A DNA stretch of 64,000 bases, taken from positions 29,305 through 93,304 of the forward strand of contig JAEWBF010000026.1 in the NCBI GenBank assembly GCA_023391285.1. The letters are read 5' to 3'. Under the pieces are notes generated by a model that was given only the letters and a program-made list of their open reading frames with translations, searched no databases and had not been told where the DNA came from. Source of the DNA: Verrucomicrobiota bacterium. Its GTDB lineage: Bacteria; Verrucomicrobiota; Verrucomicrobiia; Opitutales; Opitutaceae. How positions within the stretch are numbered: the first letter of the stretch is position 1; each line of letters begins with the position of its first letter. Below are positions 8,191-17,524 of the stretch, in pieces. A program made the position numbers and the translations under genes.

Positions 8191-8691
8191 ATGGACTGGT
8201 ATTGCATACACACACGCCCGCAGAAGGAAGAATCCACCTGCGCCTTCTATGAAGAGACCCTCGGAATCGAGACCTACTCGCCCAAGCTCCGCGAACAACG
8301 AGTCATTCGGCGCGTGCGTCGAACCGTCGTCCGTCCGCTGTTCCCCCGCTATATTTTCTGCCGCTTCGAACCGGCGCTGAGTTATCGCGCTGTTCGCTAC
8401 GCTCCGGACATTATCGACGTAGTCCATTGCGGACACGCGCCGGCGGTCGTTCCCGAGCACTCTATCAACGAACTGAAGGCATGGGTGGGCGACGCCCTCG
8501 ACCTTTCCAGTCTGAAGCCGCACTTCTCCGCCGGGGATATCGTCGAGATCGAAGCCGGTCCGCTCATGGGTCTCCGCGCCATTGTGCAGCAAGAGCTCAG
8601 CGATTCCGAACGCGTCGCCGTTCTGCTCTCGTTCCTCGACTGCGGCGCACGCACGCTCGTCCCCAGCAGTCAGCTCCGGCTCGTCAGCTAG
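8191..8691 (+). CDS. NusG-like transcription antiterminator (RfaH/UpxY type)
   Basis: 166 residues. An NGN domain (MDWYCIHTRPQKE at the start, LFPRYIFCRF in the middle, typical of NusG paralogues) is followed by a KOW domain near residues 110-145 (GDIVEIEAGPLMGLRAIV). Its position as first gene of a polysaccharide operon is typical of specialised paralogues such as RfaH and Bacteroides UpxY, which let polymerase read through long surface-glycan operons. The leader contains an ops-like element and a second copy lies upstream of the exporter genes at 23429. The sequence does not distinguish RfaH-like from UpxY-like action. Confidence 0.92.
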   Translation: MDWYCIHTRPQKEESTCAFYEETLGIETYSPKLREQRVIRRVRRTVVRPLFPRYIFCRFEPALSYRAVRYAPDIIDVVHCGHAPAVVPEHSINELKAWVGDALDLSSLKPHFSAGDIVEIEAGPLMGLRAIVQQELSDSERVAVLLSFLDCGARTLVPSSQLRLVS

Positions 8692-8747
8692 ACGTCCGTC
8701 TTTCGTTCCTCTTCAACTCCTACGCGCTCGACGCGTTGCCGTCTTTT

Positions 8748-10910
8748 ATGGTCGACGATAAGCCCGAAACCTCCCGCGCAATTGGTGTCGGCGACATCTA
8801 CTACGTGCTCTTCAAGCACAAGTGGAAGATCATCGGTTTCACCCTCATTGGACTGTTCGCCGCCGCCGCCGTCTATCGCTCGTGGCCCGACATCATCTAT
8901 AAGTCGGACGCCAAACTCTTCATCCGCTATATCCAGGAAACCGGCGCGCCTCTCAACGTCTCCGAGGACGCACAGATCAAATCTACCGATCAGCGCGGCG
9001 AGACGATCATCAGCAGTGAAGTGGAGATCCTCACGAGCATGGATCTCGCGAAACAAGTGGCGCTCAACATCGGGCCGGAAAGAATTCTCGAGGCCTACGG
9101 TGGTGGATCCAACCTGGACGCTGCCGCTGGTGTCATCCGCGGCGGCATCGAAGCCTCCGCTCCCCGCGGCAGTCGCGTCCTCGGAATCAAATTCCAACAC
9201 CCCGACGGCGCGATCACCCAACCCGTGCTCTCGATGCTCATCGAGGAGTATCTGAAGCGGCACCTCGAAATCCACATGTCCACGGGAATGTTCGACGACC
9301 TGCTCCAAAAGGAAACCCAGGTCCTTCGTGAACATCTCCAAAAAACCGAAGAAGAACTGCGCCGGCTGAAAGAGAAAGCCGGAGTTCTCTCCCTCGCTGA
9401 GGCCAAGCAGGCCTTCGCCGAACAGATGGCGAAGACGAAGCAGCAGATCCTCGAAACGACCGGTCTCATCGCCGAGCGCAAAGCGCTCCTCTCCGACTTC
9501 GAGGACGCTCAGGTCCCCTACACCGCCGTCCCGGCCGCAAAGGCGCAGGAGTATCGTGTCGCTCTCGGCACGCTCGAAACGCTCACGCAGAAGTATCAGG
9601 AGATGTTCGCGACGTTCACCGACGAAAGCACCGCGATCACCGATCTTCGCCGACGCATTGCCCGTGCCGCCGCCGCCAAGGAAGCGCTGGAAACCGAATT
9701 TCCCGTTTTGCGCGAACTCCCCGGAAACGAGGGGCCTCGTTCGAGCCGCGACGTCGCCACCGTCAACGTCGCCGAGGAGCGCTCACGCATCCGCTCGCTC
9801 TCGATTCGGCTGGAGGTCCTCCAGGACCATCTCACGCAGGTTCAGAAAGAGGCTAACGATCTCAGCGAACTCGAGCTTTCGATCAGCGATCTCCAGCGCC
9901 GGAAGGAACTGCAGGAAGCGCAGTATCGCTATTTCTCCACTACGCTCGAACAGACGCGCATCAACGAAGCACTCGGCAGTGGACGCGTGTCCAACATCAC
10001 CATGATCCAGGCGCCGACTCCGCCCGTTCGCGATGTCGGCAAACTCTATAAAGTCGTTGGCGGACTCGCCGGCGGCGGGTTGATCTTCGGTCTGGCGCTC
10101 GCCTTCTGCCTGGAGTTGTTCCTCGACCAGAGCGTGCGGCGCCCTTCCGAAGTCGAATCACTCCTCGGCCTGCCGCTTTTCTTCTCGATTCCCAATATTC
10201 CCGGCCGCCTCGGGCGCGGCCCTCTTGCCGTTGCCCAACTCGAGGCACCACCCGGCGCCGGCCGCGCGCACGGCGGCGAGATCGAGAGCAAGCTGTCCTC
10301 TTATTTCGAAGCGCTTCGCGACCGCCTTATCTTCTTCTTTGAAGTTCGCGGCGTGGTGAAAAAACCCAAGCTAGTTGCCGTCACCAGTTGTGGCGATCGC
10401 GCCGGTGTCAGCACCGTGGCCGCCGGGCTCGCCGCATCTCTGTCGAAGACCGGTGACGGCAACGTCCTGCTCGTCGACATGAACATGGGGCCGCACACGC
10501 CGTATCATTTCCGCGACGGCAAGATCCAGGTCGGCCTCGACGACCTCCTCGAAGGCCAGCATCGCGAAGAGGCCCGCGTGCAGGAACACCTCTTCGTCGT
10601 TCCGCACGCGACGGGCAACGAACGCCTCTCTCGCATTCTCCCCAAGCGATTCTCGAACATGATCCCGCGCCTGCGCGCCAGCGACTACGACTACATCATC
10701 TTCGATATGCCGCCGGTTAACCAAGTCAGCGTCACGCCTCAGCTCGCGCGCAACATGGACATGGTTTTCCTCCTTGTGGAGTCCGAGAAAACAAACCGCG
10801 ACGCCGTCAAACGCGCCAGCAGTCTCCTCGCTCAAGCCAGTTGCACGCTGAGTGTGATTGTCAATCGCACCCGAAATTATCTGCCACGGCCGCTGCTCCA
10901 GGAAATTTAA
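8748..10910 (+). CDS. Wzz/BY-kinase-like chain-length determinant with degenerate ATPase
   Basis: 720 residues with the polysaccharide co-polymerase layout: transmembrane helix 1 (about 28-43), a long periplasmic region with coiled coil (about 185-330), transmembrane helix 2 (about 436-458) and a cytoplasmic BY-kinase-like domain. That domain is eroded. The Walker A position reads CGDRAGVSTVA (about 547-557) with no lysine, the A' motif is LLVDMNMG with Asn for the usual second Asp, and the C-terminus has one tyrosine instead of a tyrosine cluster. DYIIFDMPP keeps the Walker B aspartate. It probably controls polymer length or export without kinase activity. The start at 8748 places helix 1 correctly. 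Confidence 0.88.
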   Translation: MVDDKPETSRAIGVGDIYYVLFKHKWKIIGFTLIGLFAAAAVYRSWPDIIYKSDAKLFIRYIQETGAPLNVSEDAQIKSTDQRGETIISSEVEILTSMDLAKQVALNIGPERILEAYGGGSNLDAAAGVIRGGIEASAPRGSRVLGIKFQHPDGAITQPVLSMLIEEYLKRHLEIHMSTGMFDDLLQKETQVLREHLQKTEEELRRLKEKAGVLSLAEAKQAFAEQMAKTKQQILETTGLIAERKALLSDFEDAQVPYTAVPAAKAQEYRVALGTLETLTQKYQEMFATFTDESTAITDLRRRIARAAAAKEALETEFPVLRELPGNEGPRSSRDVATVNVAEERSRIRSLSIRLEVLQDHLTQVQKEANDLSELELSISDLQRRKELQEAQYRYFSTTLEQTRINEALGSGRVSNITMIQAPTPPVRDVGKLYKVVGGLAGGGLIFGLALAFCLELFLDQSVRRPSEVESLLGLPLFFSIPNIPGRLGRGPLAVAQLEAPPGAGRAHGGEIESKLSSYFEALRDRLIFFFEVRGVVKKPKLVAVTSCGDRAGVSTVAAGLAASLSKTGDGNVLLVDMNMGPHTPYHFRDGKIQVGLDDLLEGQHREEARVQEHLFVVPHATGNERLSRILPKRFSNMIPRLRASDYDYIIFDMPPVNQVSVTPQLARNMDMVFLLVESEKTNRDAVKRASSLLAQASCTLSVIVNRTRNYLPRPLLQEI

Positions 10911-11060
10911 TCCGACGGCCTTCCAGCGACGCCTGAAGTCGCTTCACGACCGCGTTGATCCGCGGACCGCCAAGCGACGCCTCCCTCCACGCGCCTTTTT
11001 CCAGCTCCTCACCGTGGGGACGCCCTACCGCGCCCCGTTCGTCCATCGCGTTCAAATCAA

Positions 11061-11066
11061 AAGGAG
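11061..11066 (+). promoter_or_regulatory. Strong ribosome binding site
   Basis: AAGGAG four bases before the ATG at 11071. Good Shine-Dalgarno sequences are rare in this window, and this one fixes the start of the Alg14-like gene against a longer open frame beginning at 10858. Confidence 0.7.
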
Positions 11067-11070
11067 AGAT

Positions 11071-11532
11071 ATGAGGCAACGTCCCATCAAAGTGCTGGCG
11101 GTCTCGTCCGGCGGGGGACACTGGGTGCAGCTGTTGAGACTTCGCCCCGCGTTCGAGGGCTGTGACGTCGTGTTTGCCACGGTGCAAAGAGCGTATCGAT
11201 CGGACCTCGGTCCCCACGCCCGGTTCCGCTGCATCCCCGACGCGAGCATGTGGCAGAAACACCGACTCGTGCTCTGCGCGTTCGCCGCGCTGTGGATCGT
11301 CCTCACCGAGCGCCCTGACGTGGTTATCTCCACCGGAGCCGCCCCCGGCTACTTTGCTGTTCGTTTCGGCGCCCTGGCCGGCGCCCGCACGATCTGGATC
11401 GATAGCGTCGCCAACGCCGAGCAGCTCTCGCTCAGCGGACGCGAGGCTGGGAAACACGTCGATCACTGGATGACGCAATGGCCGCATCTCGCGGCCGAAA
11501 AAGGCCCCTTCTACCACGGGAGTGTATTATGA
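11071..11532 (+). CDS. Alg14/PssD-like glycosyltransferase membrane subunit
   Basis: 153 residues. It begins with a GT-B N-terminal fold (KVLAVSSGGGHWVQLL) and carries VVISTGAAPGYFAVRFG, the signature of Alg14 and of bacterial PssD-type subunits. Alg14 anchors and activates the catalytic Alg13 partner; bacterial homologues add the second sugar (GlcNAc or GlcA) to a lipid-linked carrier. The stop overlaps the ATG of the Alg13-like gene (TTATGA), so the two subunits are made together. Confidence 0.9.
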   Translation: MRQRPIKVLAVSSGGGHWVQLLRLRPAFEGCDVVFATVQRAYRSDLGPHARFRCIPDASMWQKHRLVLCAFAALWIVLTERPDVVISTGAAPGYFAVRFGALAGARTIWIDSVANAEQLSLSGREAGKHVDHWMTQWPHLAAEKGPFYHGSVL

Positions 11533-12086
11533 TCTTGGTTACCGTTGGCACCGAACTCCCCTTCGATCGGCTCATTCGCGCGGTCGATCTCTGGGCACGT
11601 GAAACCGGACGCTCCGACGTCTTTGCGCAAATCGGAGAAAACGCCTGGCGTCCATCCAGCTTCCCTGCGGTCGAATTTCTCGCCCCGCCCGAATTCAACC
11701 GCTGCTTCACTCAAGCTCGACTGATCATTTCTCACGCCGGCATGGGGACCATCCTCTCGGCCCTCCGCTTCGAAAAGCCCATTCTCGTCATGCCCCGCCG
11801 CGCCGCGCTCGGGGAGCAGCGTAACGACCACCAAATGGCCACTGCGCAACAGCTGCTTGCCCTCGGAAAAATCAACGTCGCGTTCGATGAGCATGAGCTC
11901 CGCCAGCGTCTCGCGCAGATCGACCGCATCCAGGCGCAGGACCGCACCGGTCCCTACGCCAGCCCCTCGTTGCTCTCCGCGCTGCGGGAATTCGTTCACC
12001 TCGGCAGTGCCTCGCATGCCGCCGCCGGTGCGCAACCGGACAACGCCGACGCCGCTCGCGCTCCCATCCGCACGGTCGGAGTCTGA
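11529..12086 (+). CDS. Alg13/PssE-like glycosyltransferase catalytic subunit
   Basis: 185 residues of the GT28 C-terminal type. It begins MILVTVGTELPFDRLI and contains LIISHAGMGTI and KPILVMPRRAALGEQRNDHQ, the nucleotide-sugar binding region of MurG/Alg13-like enzymes. With the preceding subunit it should form a complete GT-B enzyme at the inner membrane. The last 40 residues are low-complexity Ala/Pro/Asp sequence unlike the family core. Sugar specificity cannot be read. Confidence 0.9.
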   Translation: MILVTVGTELPFDRLIRAVDLWARETGRSDVFAQIGENAWRPSSFPAVEFLAPPEFNRCFTQARLIISHAGMGTILSALRFEKPILVMPRRAALGEQRNDHQMATAQQLLALGKINVAFDEHELRQRLAQIDRIQAQDRTGPYASPSLLSALREFVHLGSASHAAAGAQPDNADAARAPIRTVGV

Positions 12087-12134
12087 CCATTCGGCCCCCG
12101 TCCTCTTCGACCGCCCCCCTTCGCGCTCGCCCTC

Positions 12135-13103
12135 ATGTCGTCCCGGCCTGATCTCTCCGTCATCGTGGTCAATTGGAACTCGAAGGCCCTGCTGCGCCAG
12201 TGCCTCCAGTCCATTTTCGCGCAAACGCACCGCTGCTCGATCGAGATCGTGGTCATCGACAACGCCTCCTTCGATGGCTGCGGCGACATGCTCGCGGCCC
12301 ATTTTCCCACGGTTCGATTCATCCAAAGCGAAAAGAACCTTGGCTTCGGCAGGGCCAACAACGCCGCAGTGGCACACAGTCGCGGCGATATCCTGCTGTT
12401 CCTGAATCCCGACACCGAGGTGATCGGAGATGCCTTGGATCTCCTCGTCGATGCGGCCAGAACCCTGCCGGCTTGCGGCGCCGTCGGTGGCACGCTCTTG
12501 AACGCCGATCGCACCGTGCAAACCAGCGCGCTGCTCGCGTTCCCCACCGTCGCCAATCAACTGCTCGATTCGAATTTCCTGCGACGCCTCTGGCCGCGTT
12601 CGCGACTCTGGGGGATGGCGCCGCTGTTTTCCAGCTCCACGACGCCGACGGAGGTCGAGGCGATTTCCGGCGCGTGCCTGATGATCCCTCGCGCTGTGTT
12701 CGAGGCGATCGGCGGCTTCAGCGCCGACTATTTCATGTATTCGGAAGACACCGACATTTGCTACAAGGCCCATCTTTGCGGATACAAGAACTACTATGTG
12801 CCCGGCGCGCAGGCCGTTCACTATGGCGACGGCAGCGTGCGCAGCGCGAAGTCAAATTTCGCCGTCGTCATGGCCACCGAGTCGCTCTGGCGCTTCATGG
12901 CCAAGCATCGCGGTCGGGCCCATGCCCTCGCGTATCGTTGCGGTGTGCTCTGCGCGGCCCTGTTCCGACTTTCGCTGCTCGGCGCGCACCGACTCCTCTC
13001 CTCCTTTCGCCGCTCCCCTCAACCTCGTCCCAACTCCCTTCCCAAATGGAACACGATTCTACGCTGGACGCTTTCGCTGGAAAGCTGGGTGCTAAAATAC
13101 TGA
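12135..13103 (+). CDS. GT2 glycosyltransferase, rhamnosyltransferase-like (WbbL type)
   Basis: 322 residues. It has a GT-A fold beginning LSVIVVNWNSKALL, with VVIDNASFDG, EKNLGFGRANN, the acidic metal motif FLNPDTEV, and the later ISGACLMIPR and YSEDTDICYKA segments that mark WbbL/RfbN-like rhamnosyltransferases. A basic C-terminal extension (about residues 265-322) is probably membrane-associated. It lies 48 bases after the Alg13-like gene. The acceptor is a lipid-linked glycan in the cytoplasm. Confidence 0.9.
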   Translation: MSSRPDLSVIVVNWNSKALLRQCLQSIFAQTHRCSIEIVVIDNASFDGCGDMLAAHFPTVRFIQSEKNLGFGRANNAAVAHSRGDILLFLNPDTEVIGDALDLLVDAARTLPACGAVGGTLLNADRTVQTSALLAFPTVANQLLDSNFLRRLWPRSRLWGMAPLFSSSTTPTEVEAISGACLMIPRAVFEAIGGFSADYFMYSEDTDICYKAHLCGYKNYYVPGAQAVHYGDGSVRSAKSNFAVVMATESLWRFMAKHRGRAHALAYRCGVLCAALFRLSLLGAHRLLSSFRRSPQPRPNSLPKWNTILRWTLSLESWVLKY

Positions 13104-13141
13104 CGCCCGGCACCCGGCGATCCAACCCGCCGAGCCCGGTG

Positions 13142-13978
13142 ATGCCCGCCGTGCCGATCCGTTTCGGCCACGCGCGGCTCGGCTATCGCTGGACGCGCTA
13201 CTTCGGCTGGTCCGTCCGCAAGCTGCATGTGCGCGGTGCGGCCGACGCGCTCGCGGGTCTGGGGCACCTCGGACTGCGTTCGGCCGTCGACACGGCGCTT
13301 CGCCCCGACACGCGCTCGTGCAACATCTGCGGCTGGTCCGGCTCGCGATTTTATCCGAATGTCGGCCCGGGATACTACGAACGCGAGGCGTCGTGCCCGC
13401 GCTGCAGTTGCATCCACCGCTATCGCACGCTCGCGATCGTTCTGGGCATGGCCTCCGACTTCTTCTCGCCCGAGAAATCTGTCATCGAGGTTGCACCGGT
13501 CCGCTCCTTCCAGGCCTACTGCCTTTGGCGCAAGGAAGGACGCAATTATCTCAGCTTCGATCTCGAGCGGTTCGCGATGGAACAGGGCGACCTCACCGCG
13601 ATGCGCTACGCAGACAAAACCTGCGACTACTTCCTCTGTTACCACGTGCTTGAACACGTGCCCGCCGATGTTCAGGCGCTCGCCGAGATCTTCCGCGTGC
13701 TGCGTCCCGGCGGCACGGCAATCCTCCAGGTCCCGATCGATTGGAGCCTCACCGATACGGTGGAATACGGGCGCCCCAACGAGCGGGAAACCGGACACGT
13801 GCGCCGCTACTCGGACACCGGCTTCGGCGCCCGCATCATGGCCGCCGGCTTCGAACTGCTCAAACTTCGACCTTCAGATCTGATCGACGACTCCCTCATC
13901 GCGCGCCACGGCCTCAGCAACGAGCCGATCTATTTTGCGCGCAAGCCGCTCTCCGCTCCCGCAACACCCCGCCTGTGA
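13142..13978 (+). CDS. SAM-dependent methyltransferase with N-terminal zinc-ribbon
   Basis: 278 residues. A four-cysteine cluster (CNICG...CPRCSC, about residues 60-85) precedes a Methyltransf_11 domain with VIEVAPVRSF, FLCYHVLEHVP and IFRVLRPGG. The layout is common in methyltransferases of glycan clusters. The start at 13142 (ATG) is chosen because homology begins soon after; a GTG lies one codon earlier. Its stop overlaps the GTG start of the next glycosyltransferase, so the pair is coupled. It probably methylates a sugar of the repeat unit. Confidence 0.85.
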   Translation: MPAVPIRFGHARLGYRWTRYFGWSVRKLHVRGAADALAGLGHLGLRSAVDTALRPDTRSCNICGWSGSRFYPNVGPGYYEREASCPRCSCIHRYRTLAIVLGMASDFFSPEKSVIEVAPVRSFQAYCLWRKEGRNYLSFDLERFAMEQGDLTAMRYADKTCDYFLCYHVLEHVPADVQALAEIFRVLRPGGTAILQVPIDWSLTDTVEYGRPNERETGHVRRYSDTGFGARIMAAGFELLKLRPSDLIDDSLIARHGLSNEPIYFARKPLSAPATPRL

Positions 13979-14886
13979 GCCTCTCTTCGGATAACGCTCC
14001 CGTCGTCAGTGTCGTCATTCCGGCGTTCAACCGCTGCGACAGCCTTCTGCTCCTGCTGCGTGACGTTTACCGGCAGGTGGGCGTGAGCTTCGAGGTGATC
14101 GTCGTCGACGATCACTCGAGCGAGGATCCGACGCCTCGCCTCCTGGCCGAGTTCCCGGACACGCGCGTGCTGCGCCATCGCGTCAACTCCGGCCCCGCGG
14201 CGGCACGCAATCGCGGCATTCGCGCCGCGCGCGGCCGCATCATCGTGGGTTTCGACAGCGATGTCACCGTGCCCGATCCCTCGGTGCTCACCCGCGCGGT
14301 GGCCACGCTCGCGCACCACGGCGCCGTCGACGGACTGGCTTTCCGCTTGCTTCAATCCGACGGCCAAAGCGAGGACGTTCCCCGCTGGTGGCACTCGCGG
14401 CCGGTGAGCTGGGCGGGGCGGCGTTTCGCGACGACCTACTTCAGCGGCACCGCCTACGCTTTTCGCCGCGATGCGCTCATCCGCTCCGGCCTCTTTCCGG
14501 AATTTTTTTTCATGCACTACGAGGAGGTGGAGCTCGCGTTCCGGCTGCTCGATCGCGGCGGCACGATTCTCTACTGCCCCGAACTCGCGGTGCTGCACCA
14601 CGCCCATCCCGTCTCGCGCCGCAGCGAAATCAAAGTCTTCTACAAGCCCCGCAATCAGGTGTTGCTGGCCGTGAGCTGCCTCCCTTGGCCGCGCGCGCTG
14701 CTCTACCTGATTCCGCGGCTCGGCTACCAGCTTCTCACGGCCGCGCGGCACGGTCACCTGCCTGCATTCATGAAAGCACTACGCAGCGCCGGGCAACTGC
14801 TCCCCGACCGGCTGGCCGAGCGGCGCGTCCTCCAGCCGGCAACGCTGCGGCGCATCGCCGCCCTCCGGGCCGGCGCCGCTGCATGA
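13975..14886 (+). CDS. GT2 family glycosyltransferase
   Basis: 303 residues from a GTG start in a GTGA overlap with the upstream stop. GT-A fold motifs: VSVVIPAFNRCDSL, VIVVDDHSSED, SGPAAARNRGI, VGFDSDVTV as the DxD equivalent, FSGTAYAFRRD and HYEEVELAFRLLDRG. The C-terminal 60 residues are amphipathic (KVFYKPRNQVLL onward) and probably sit on the membrane. Sugar and acceptor unknown. Confidence 0.9.
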   Translation: MSLSSDNAPVVSVVIPAFNRCDSLLLLLRDVYRQVGVSFEVIVVDDHSSEDPTPRLLAEFPDTRVLRHRVNSGPAAARNRGIRAARGRIIVGFDSDVTVPDPSVLTRAVATLAHHGAVDGLAFRLLQSDGQSEDVPRWWHSRPVSWAGRRFATTYFSGTAYAFRRDALIRSGLFPEFFFMHYEEVELAFRLLDRGGTILYCPELAVLHHAHPVSRRSEIKVFYKPRNQVLLAVSCLPWPRALLYLIPRLGYQLLTAARHGHLPAFMKALRSAGQLLPDRLAERRVLQPATLRRIAALRAGAAA

Positions 14887-14988
14887 GTTACGCTCACGTT
14901 CGCAACGCGGATCATCAGCAGGTCAGAATTCCCACGATGATCGGAAACTTATCTGAACATTCTCACCGGCTCTGAATCCCACCAGCCG

Positions 14989-16830
14989 ATGAAGAGACAA
15001 TCCCGCCTCCTGGCCCCGCGCCAACCCTTCCTGCTTCTCCTCATCGGCTCCTTCGCCTTGTCCGCGGCAGACGCATTCGCCGCTAAAACCATCCGGCAGT
15101 TCGGCATCACCTGGACCTTCGATCGCGACTATCCGACGGGACAGTTCGCGAACGGCGACTACTGGATCGTCGGACCCGCGAAGCTCGTGCAAATCCATCC
15201 GGCAAGCGTCACGCACCACGGCGTGGCGATGCACGGCTCGATGCTCAACCCGACGGTCAATGCGACCGCGCAGGGCTACGACAGCCGGATCAAGAACAAT
15301 CCCTACTCGCCTGCGGCCAACGCCGCCACACAGCTGCCGCTCGTCCTCGCACCGGGCAGTTCGCTCCTCACCGCGGAAAGTCACGCCGCCGCCGCGACCA
15401 AGGACAACCCGCAGCTCAAGACGATCGCGATCCTCACGGTGCTCGCGGCACCGCCGCCGCCCGGCTCGTTTCGTCCGCCTTATCTCGCCGCCGACAAACA
15501 CCCGCGGTGGAACGTCAGCCAGCTTCGCTACGACCGCCTGCGCTCGCTTCCGCGCGTGGCGCACGCGCCTTCGCCGCGACATATCGCCGACAATTTCGCC
15601 CGACCTTGGATCGAACAAAAGACGAACTGGACCGGCCGCTACTTGCACCCGAGCGACAACCAGCCCACCTACGGCCGCGAAATCGCGCACACACTCGCGG
15701 AGGGACTGCTGGCCCTGCAGCTCGACTACAGCGCGGCCGAGAAGAAGGAGCTTCTCGTCCGCCTCGTCCAATACGGCATCGACATCTACGGGGCCGCCGC
15801 CGCGGGGGCCGGATGGCATGCGGATGGTGGACACAACCACGGGCGAAAGATGCCCCTCTTGCTCGCAGGATACGTTCTCGACGACCCGGCCCTGCTCTCC
15901 TTCGCCGACGGCAGCAGACGCCGCATTTTTCAGGAGGATCAACAAACTTGGTATGTCACGGCGGTCGACGTCGGACGCGTGCTGTTCACCGGCGATCGCC
16001 GTCCGCGAGATCGTTATCTTCCGAGCGACATCGGCCTTGCCGAATGGGGCGAGAAGCACGCCGGTAATCCGTCGCGCGACGGCCGCAACTGGAACGCGTA
16101 TTACCGCGCAGTCGCCGGCAGCAGCACCATCGGCCACGTGCTCACCGCGCGGCTGATGGGCTTGCAGGACGAGTGGAACTGGCCGGCGACGTTTGACTAC
16201 TACGACCGTTACTGGACGCACGAACAGCGAAACATCGGCCGCGGCGCAAACTCGATCCAACCGTTCGTAGCCGAGATGTGGCGCGCGTATCGCAACGCCA
16301 CTCCGGCCAAGCTCTCGGAAGCGAATGTCGCCACTCCCATCTGGCACAACCTCACGCTGCCGCCGCAATCGGGATCCTTCACCCTCTCGTTCGATCTACT
16401 GGCATCCACCGCCGGCATGGAAGGAATCACCGGCCTGTCTCACGGTAACGCCCAGTCGGCCGACGCGCTCGTCGCATCCGTTCGACTCGCCCCGACGGGC
16501 GTGATCGAGGCCCGCGACGGCGATCGTTTTCGCGCGGCCCGCGTGGTGCGCTACCTGCCCGGAGAGAAATACCGCGTGGTGATGACGCTTCAACCCGCCT
16601 CGGGCTGGTATGCGGTCACGGTCACACCGCCGGGAGGCGCGGCCGTGCGGATAGCCGAGGCGTGGCGCCTGCACAGGAACTTCCGCCCGTCCGTGCCCCT
16701 CGACCGCCTCGGCTTCCACTCGGTCAGCGGCTACCACGCGGTGCTCAACGTCGGTGTCCAACCCGTCCAACGGCTGTCGCCGCCGATCCGGTCTCGCGTT
16801 CCCTGGTCTTCCAACAGCGAACATTTCTAG
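14989..16830 (+). CDS. Secreted protein, shorter tandem paralogue, possibly truncated
   Basis: 613 residues with an N-terminal signal peptide (cleavage after ADAFA, about residue 32). The body is strongly similar to the protein encoded at 17525 (shared FGITWTFDRDYP, RPWIEQKTNWTGRY, GRKMPLLLAG, WGEKH, SRDGRNW). Its Trp/Tyr/His-rich helical segments suggest a glycan-active alpha/alpha barrel, but I recognise no family. Residues 460-592 form a beta-rich module present twice in the longer paralogue. After it only about 20 unrelated residues remain before the stop, and an IS5-type remnant begins soon after, so the linker and second module may have been lost. Confidence 0.82.
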   Translation: MKRQSRLLAPRQPFLLLLIGSFALSAADAFAAKTIRQFGITWTFDRDYPTGQFANGDYWIVGPAKLVQIHPASVTHHGVAMHGSMLNPTVNATAQGYDSRIKNNPYSPAANAATQLPLVLAPGSSLLTAESHAAAATKDNPQLKTIAILTVLAAPPPPGSFRPPYLAADKHPRWNVSQLRYDRLRSLPRVAHAPSPRHIADNFARPWIEQKTNWTGRYLHPSDNQPTYGREIAHTLAEGLLALQLDYSAAEKKELLVRLVQYGIDIYGAAAAGAGWHADGGHNHGRKMPLLLAGYVLDDPALLSFADGSRRRIFQEDQQTWYVTAVDVGRVLFTGDRRPRDRYLPSDIGLAEWGEKHAGNPSRDGRNWNAYYRAVAGSSTIGHVLTARLMGLQDEWNWPATFDYYDRYWTHEQRNIGRGANSIQPFVAEMWRAYRNATPAKLSEANVATPIWHNLTLPPQSGSFTLSFDLLASTAGMEGITGLSHGNAQSADALVASVRLAPTGVIEARDGDRFRAARVVRYLPGEKYRVVMTLQPASGWYAVTVTPPGGAAVRIAEAWRLHRNFRPSVPLDRLGFHSVSGYHAVLNVGVQPVQRLSPPIRSRVPWSSNSEHF

Positions 16831-16932
16831 TAACCGGCGTCACCATGCGGGCAGAACCACCCGACCCGCCGGACACGAATGCGCGCCGCGCGCAAGCGCG
16901 CGGAGAGAGCGCGACGATCTTTTTCGTCCGCG

Positions 16933-17287
16933 TTGAACAAATCCGATCCCAAGCTCACTCCGAAGCCGATCAGCGACGAGCTCTGGTCCGCCGTGGAGCC
17001 GCTTCTCCCCGCACCATCGCGCGCGGAGGGCCATGCTTTCCAGCGTCGCCCGGGCGGGGGCCGAAAACCCATTCCAGCGCGCCAGGCTTTCGAGGCCATC
17101 CTGCACGTGCTCCGCACCGGCACACCGTGGAAGGAACTTCCTACCACCCTTGGCAGCCCCTCCGCCATCCATCGCCGCTTCGATCAGTGGCACGAGGCGG
17201 GACTCTTTCTACGGCTTTGGCAATCAGGCCTCGCGGAGCACGCCGAGCTCGAAGGAATCCCTTGGGAATGGCGTCTTCAAAATCATT
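16933..17287 (+). pseudogene. IS5-family transposase remnant (N-terminal part)
   Basis: Translation shows the DUF4096-type N-terminal half of IS5-like transposases: ISDELWSAVEPLLP, GGGRKPIPARQAFEAILHVLRTG, PWKELP, and EGIPWEWR near the end. Homology stops just after WEW, where intact elements continue into the DDE catalytic domain; nothing resembling that domain follows. Start taken at TTG 16933; the open frame extends further both ways without homology. No clear terminal inverted repeats or target duplication could be seen. It sits between the two paralogous secreted-protein genes. Confidence 0.75.
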
Positions 17288-17431
17288 CGGAATCTATCGG
17301 AACTCTTCCGTCGGACACTGTTCACACGCACGTCTCCACATCTTTGATACAGCCTCGATCGTGGCATCCGTCCTTCGTCCGCCGTCGTCAACGACGCTCC
17401 GGCGGCCACTCTCGCTCCCCGTTTATTTCGG

Positions 17432-17470
17432 GATAAGATGTGATTAGTAATCAACGGGTAAAATCTTATC
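17432..17470. promoter_or_regulatory. Nested palindromes upstream of the secreted-protein gene
   Basis: An outer inverted repeat, GATAAGAT (17432-17439) and ATCTTATC (17463-17470), encloses a 13-base palindrome TGATTAGTAATCA (17441-17453). It lies 55-93 bases before the ATG at 17525 in a short AT-rich island. The layout suits a dimeric regulator's operator or a promoter control region; no regulator can be named. Confidence 0.5.
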
Positions 17471-17524
17471 TATAGGCCGCAGATTCGTTGAACTTTTTCC
17501 CGTCATCGCCGTTCACATCAGGCG

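Noticed and set aside
14923..16368. 481-codon minus-strand frame
   Set aside because: Shadow of the secreted-protein gene; no family features.
16831..17524. Complete insertion sequence
   Set aside because: Only the N-terminal half of the transposase is present and no terminal inverted repeats or target duplication are visible.
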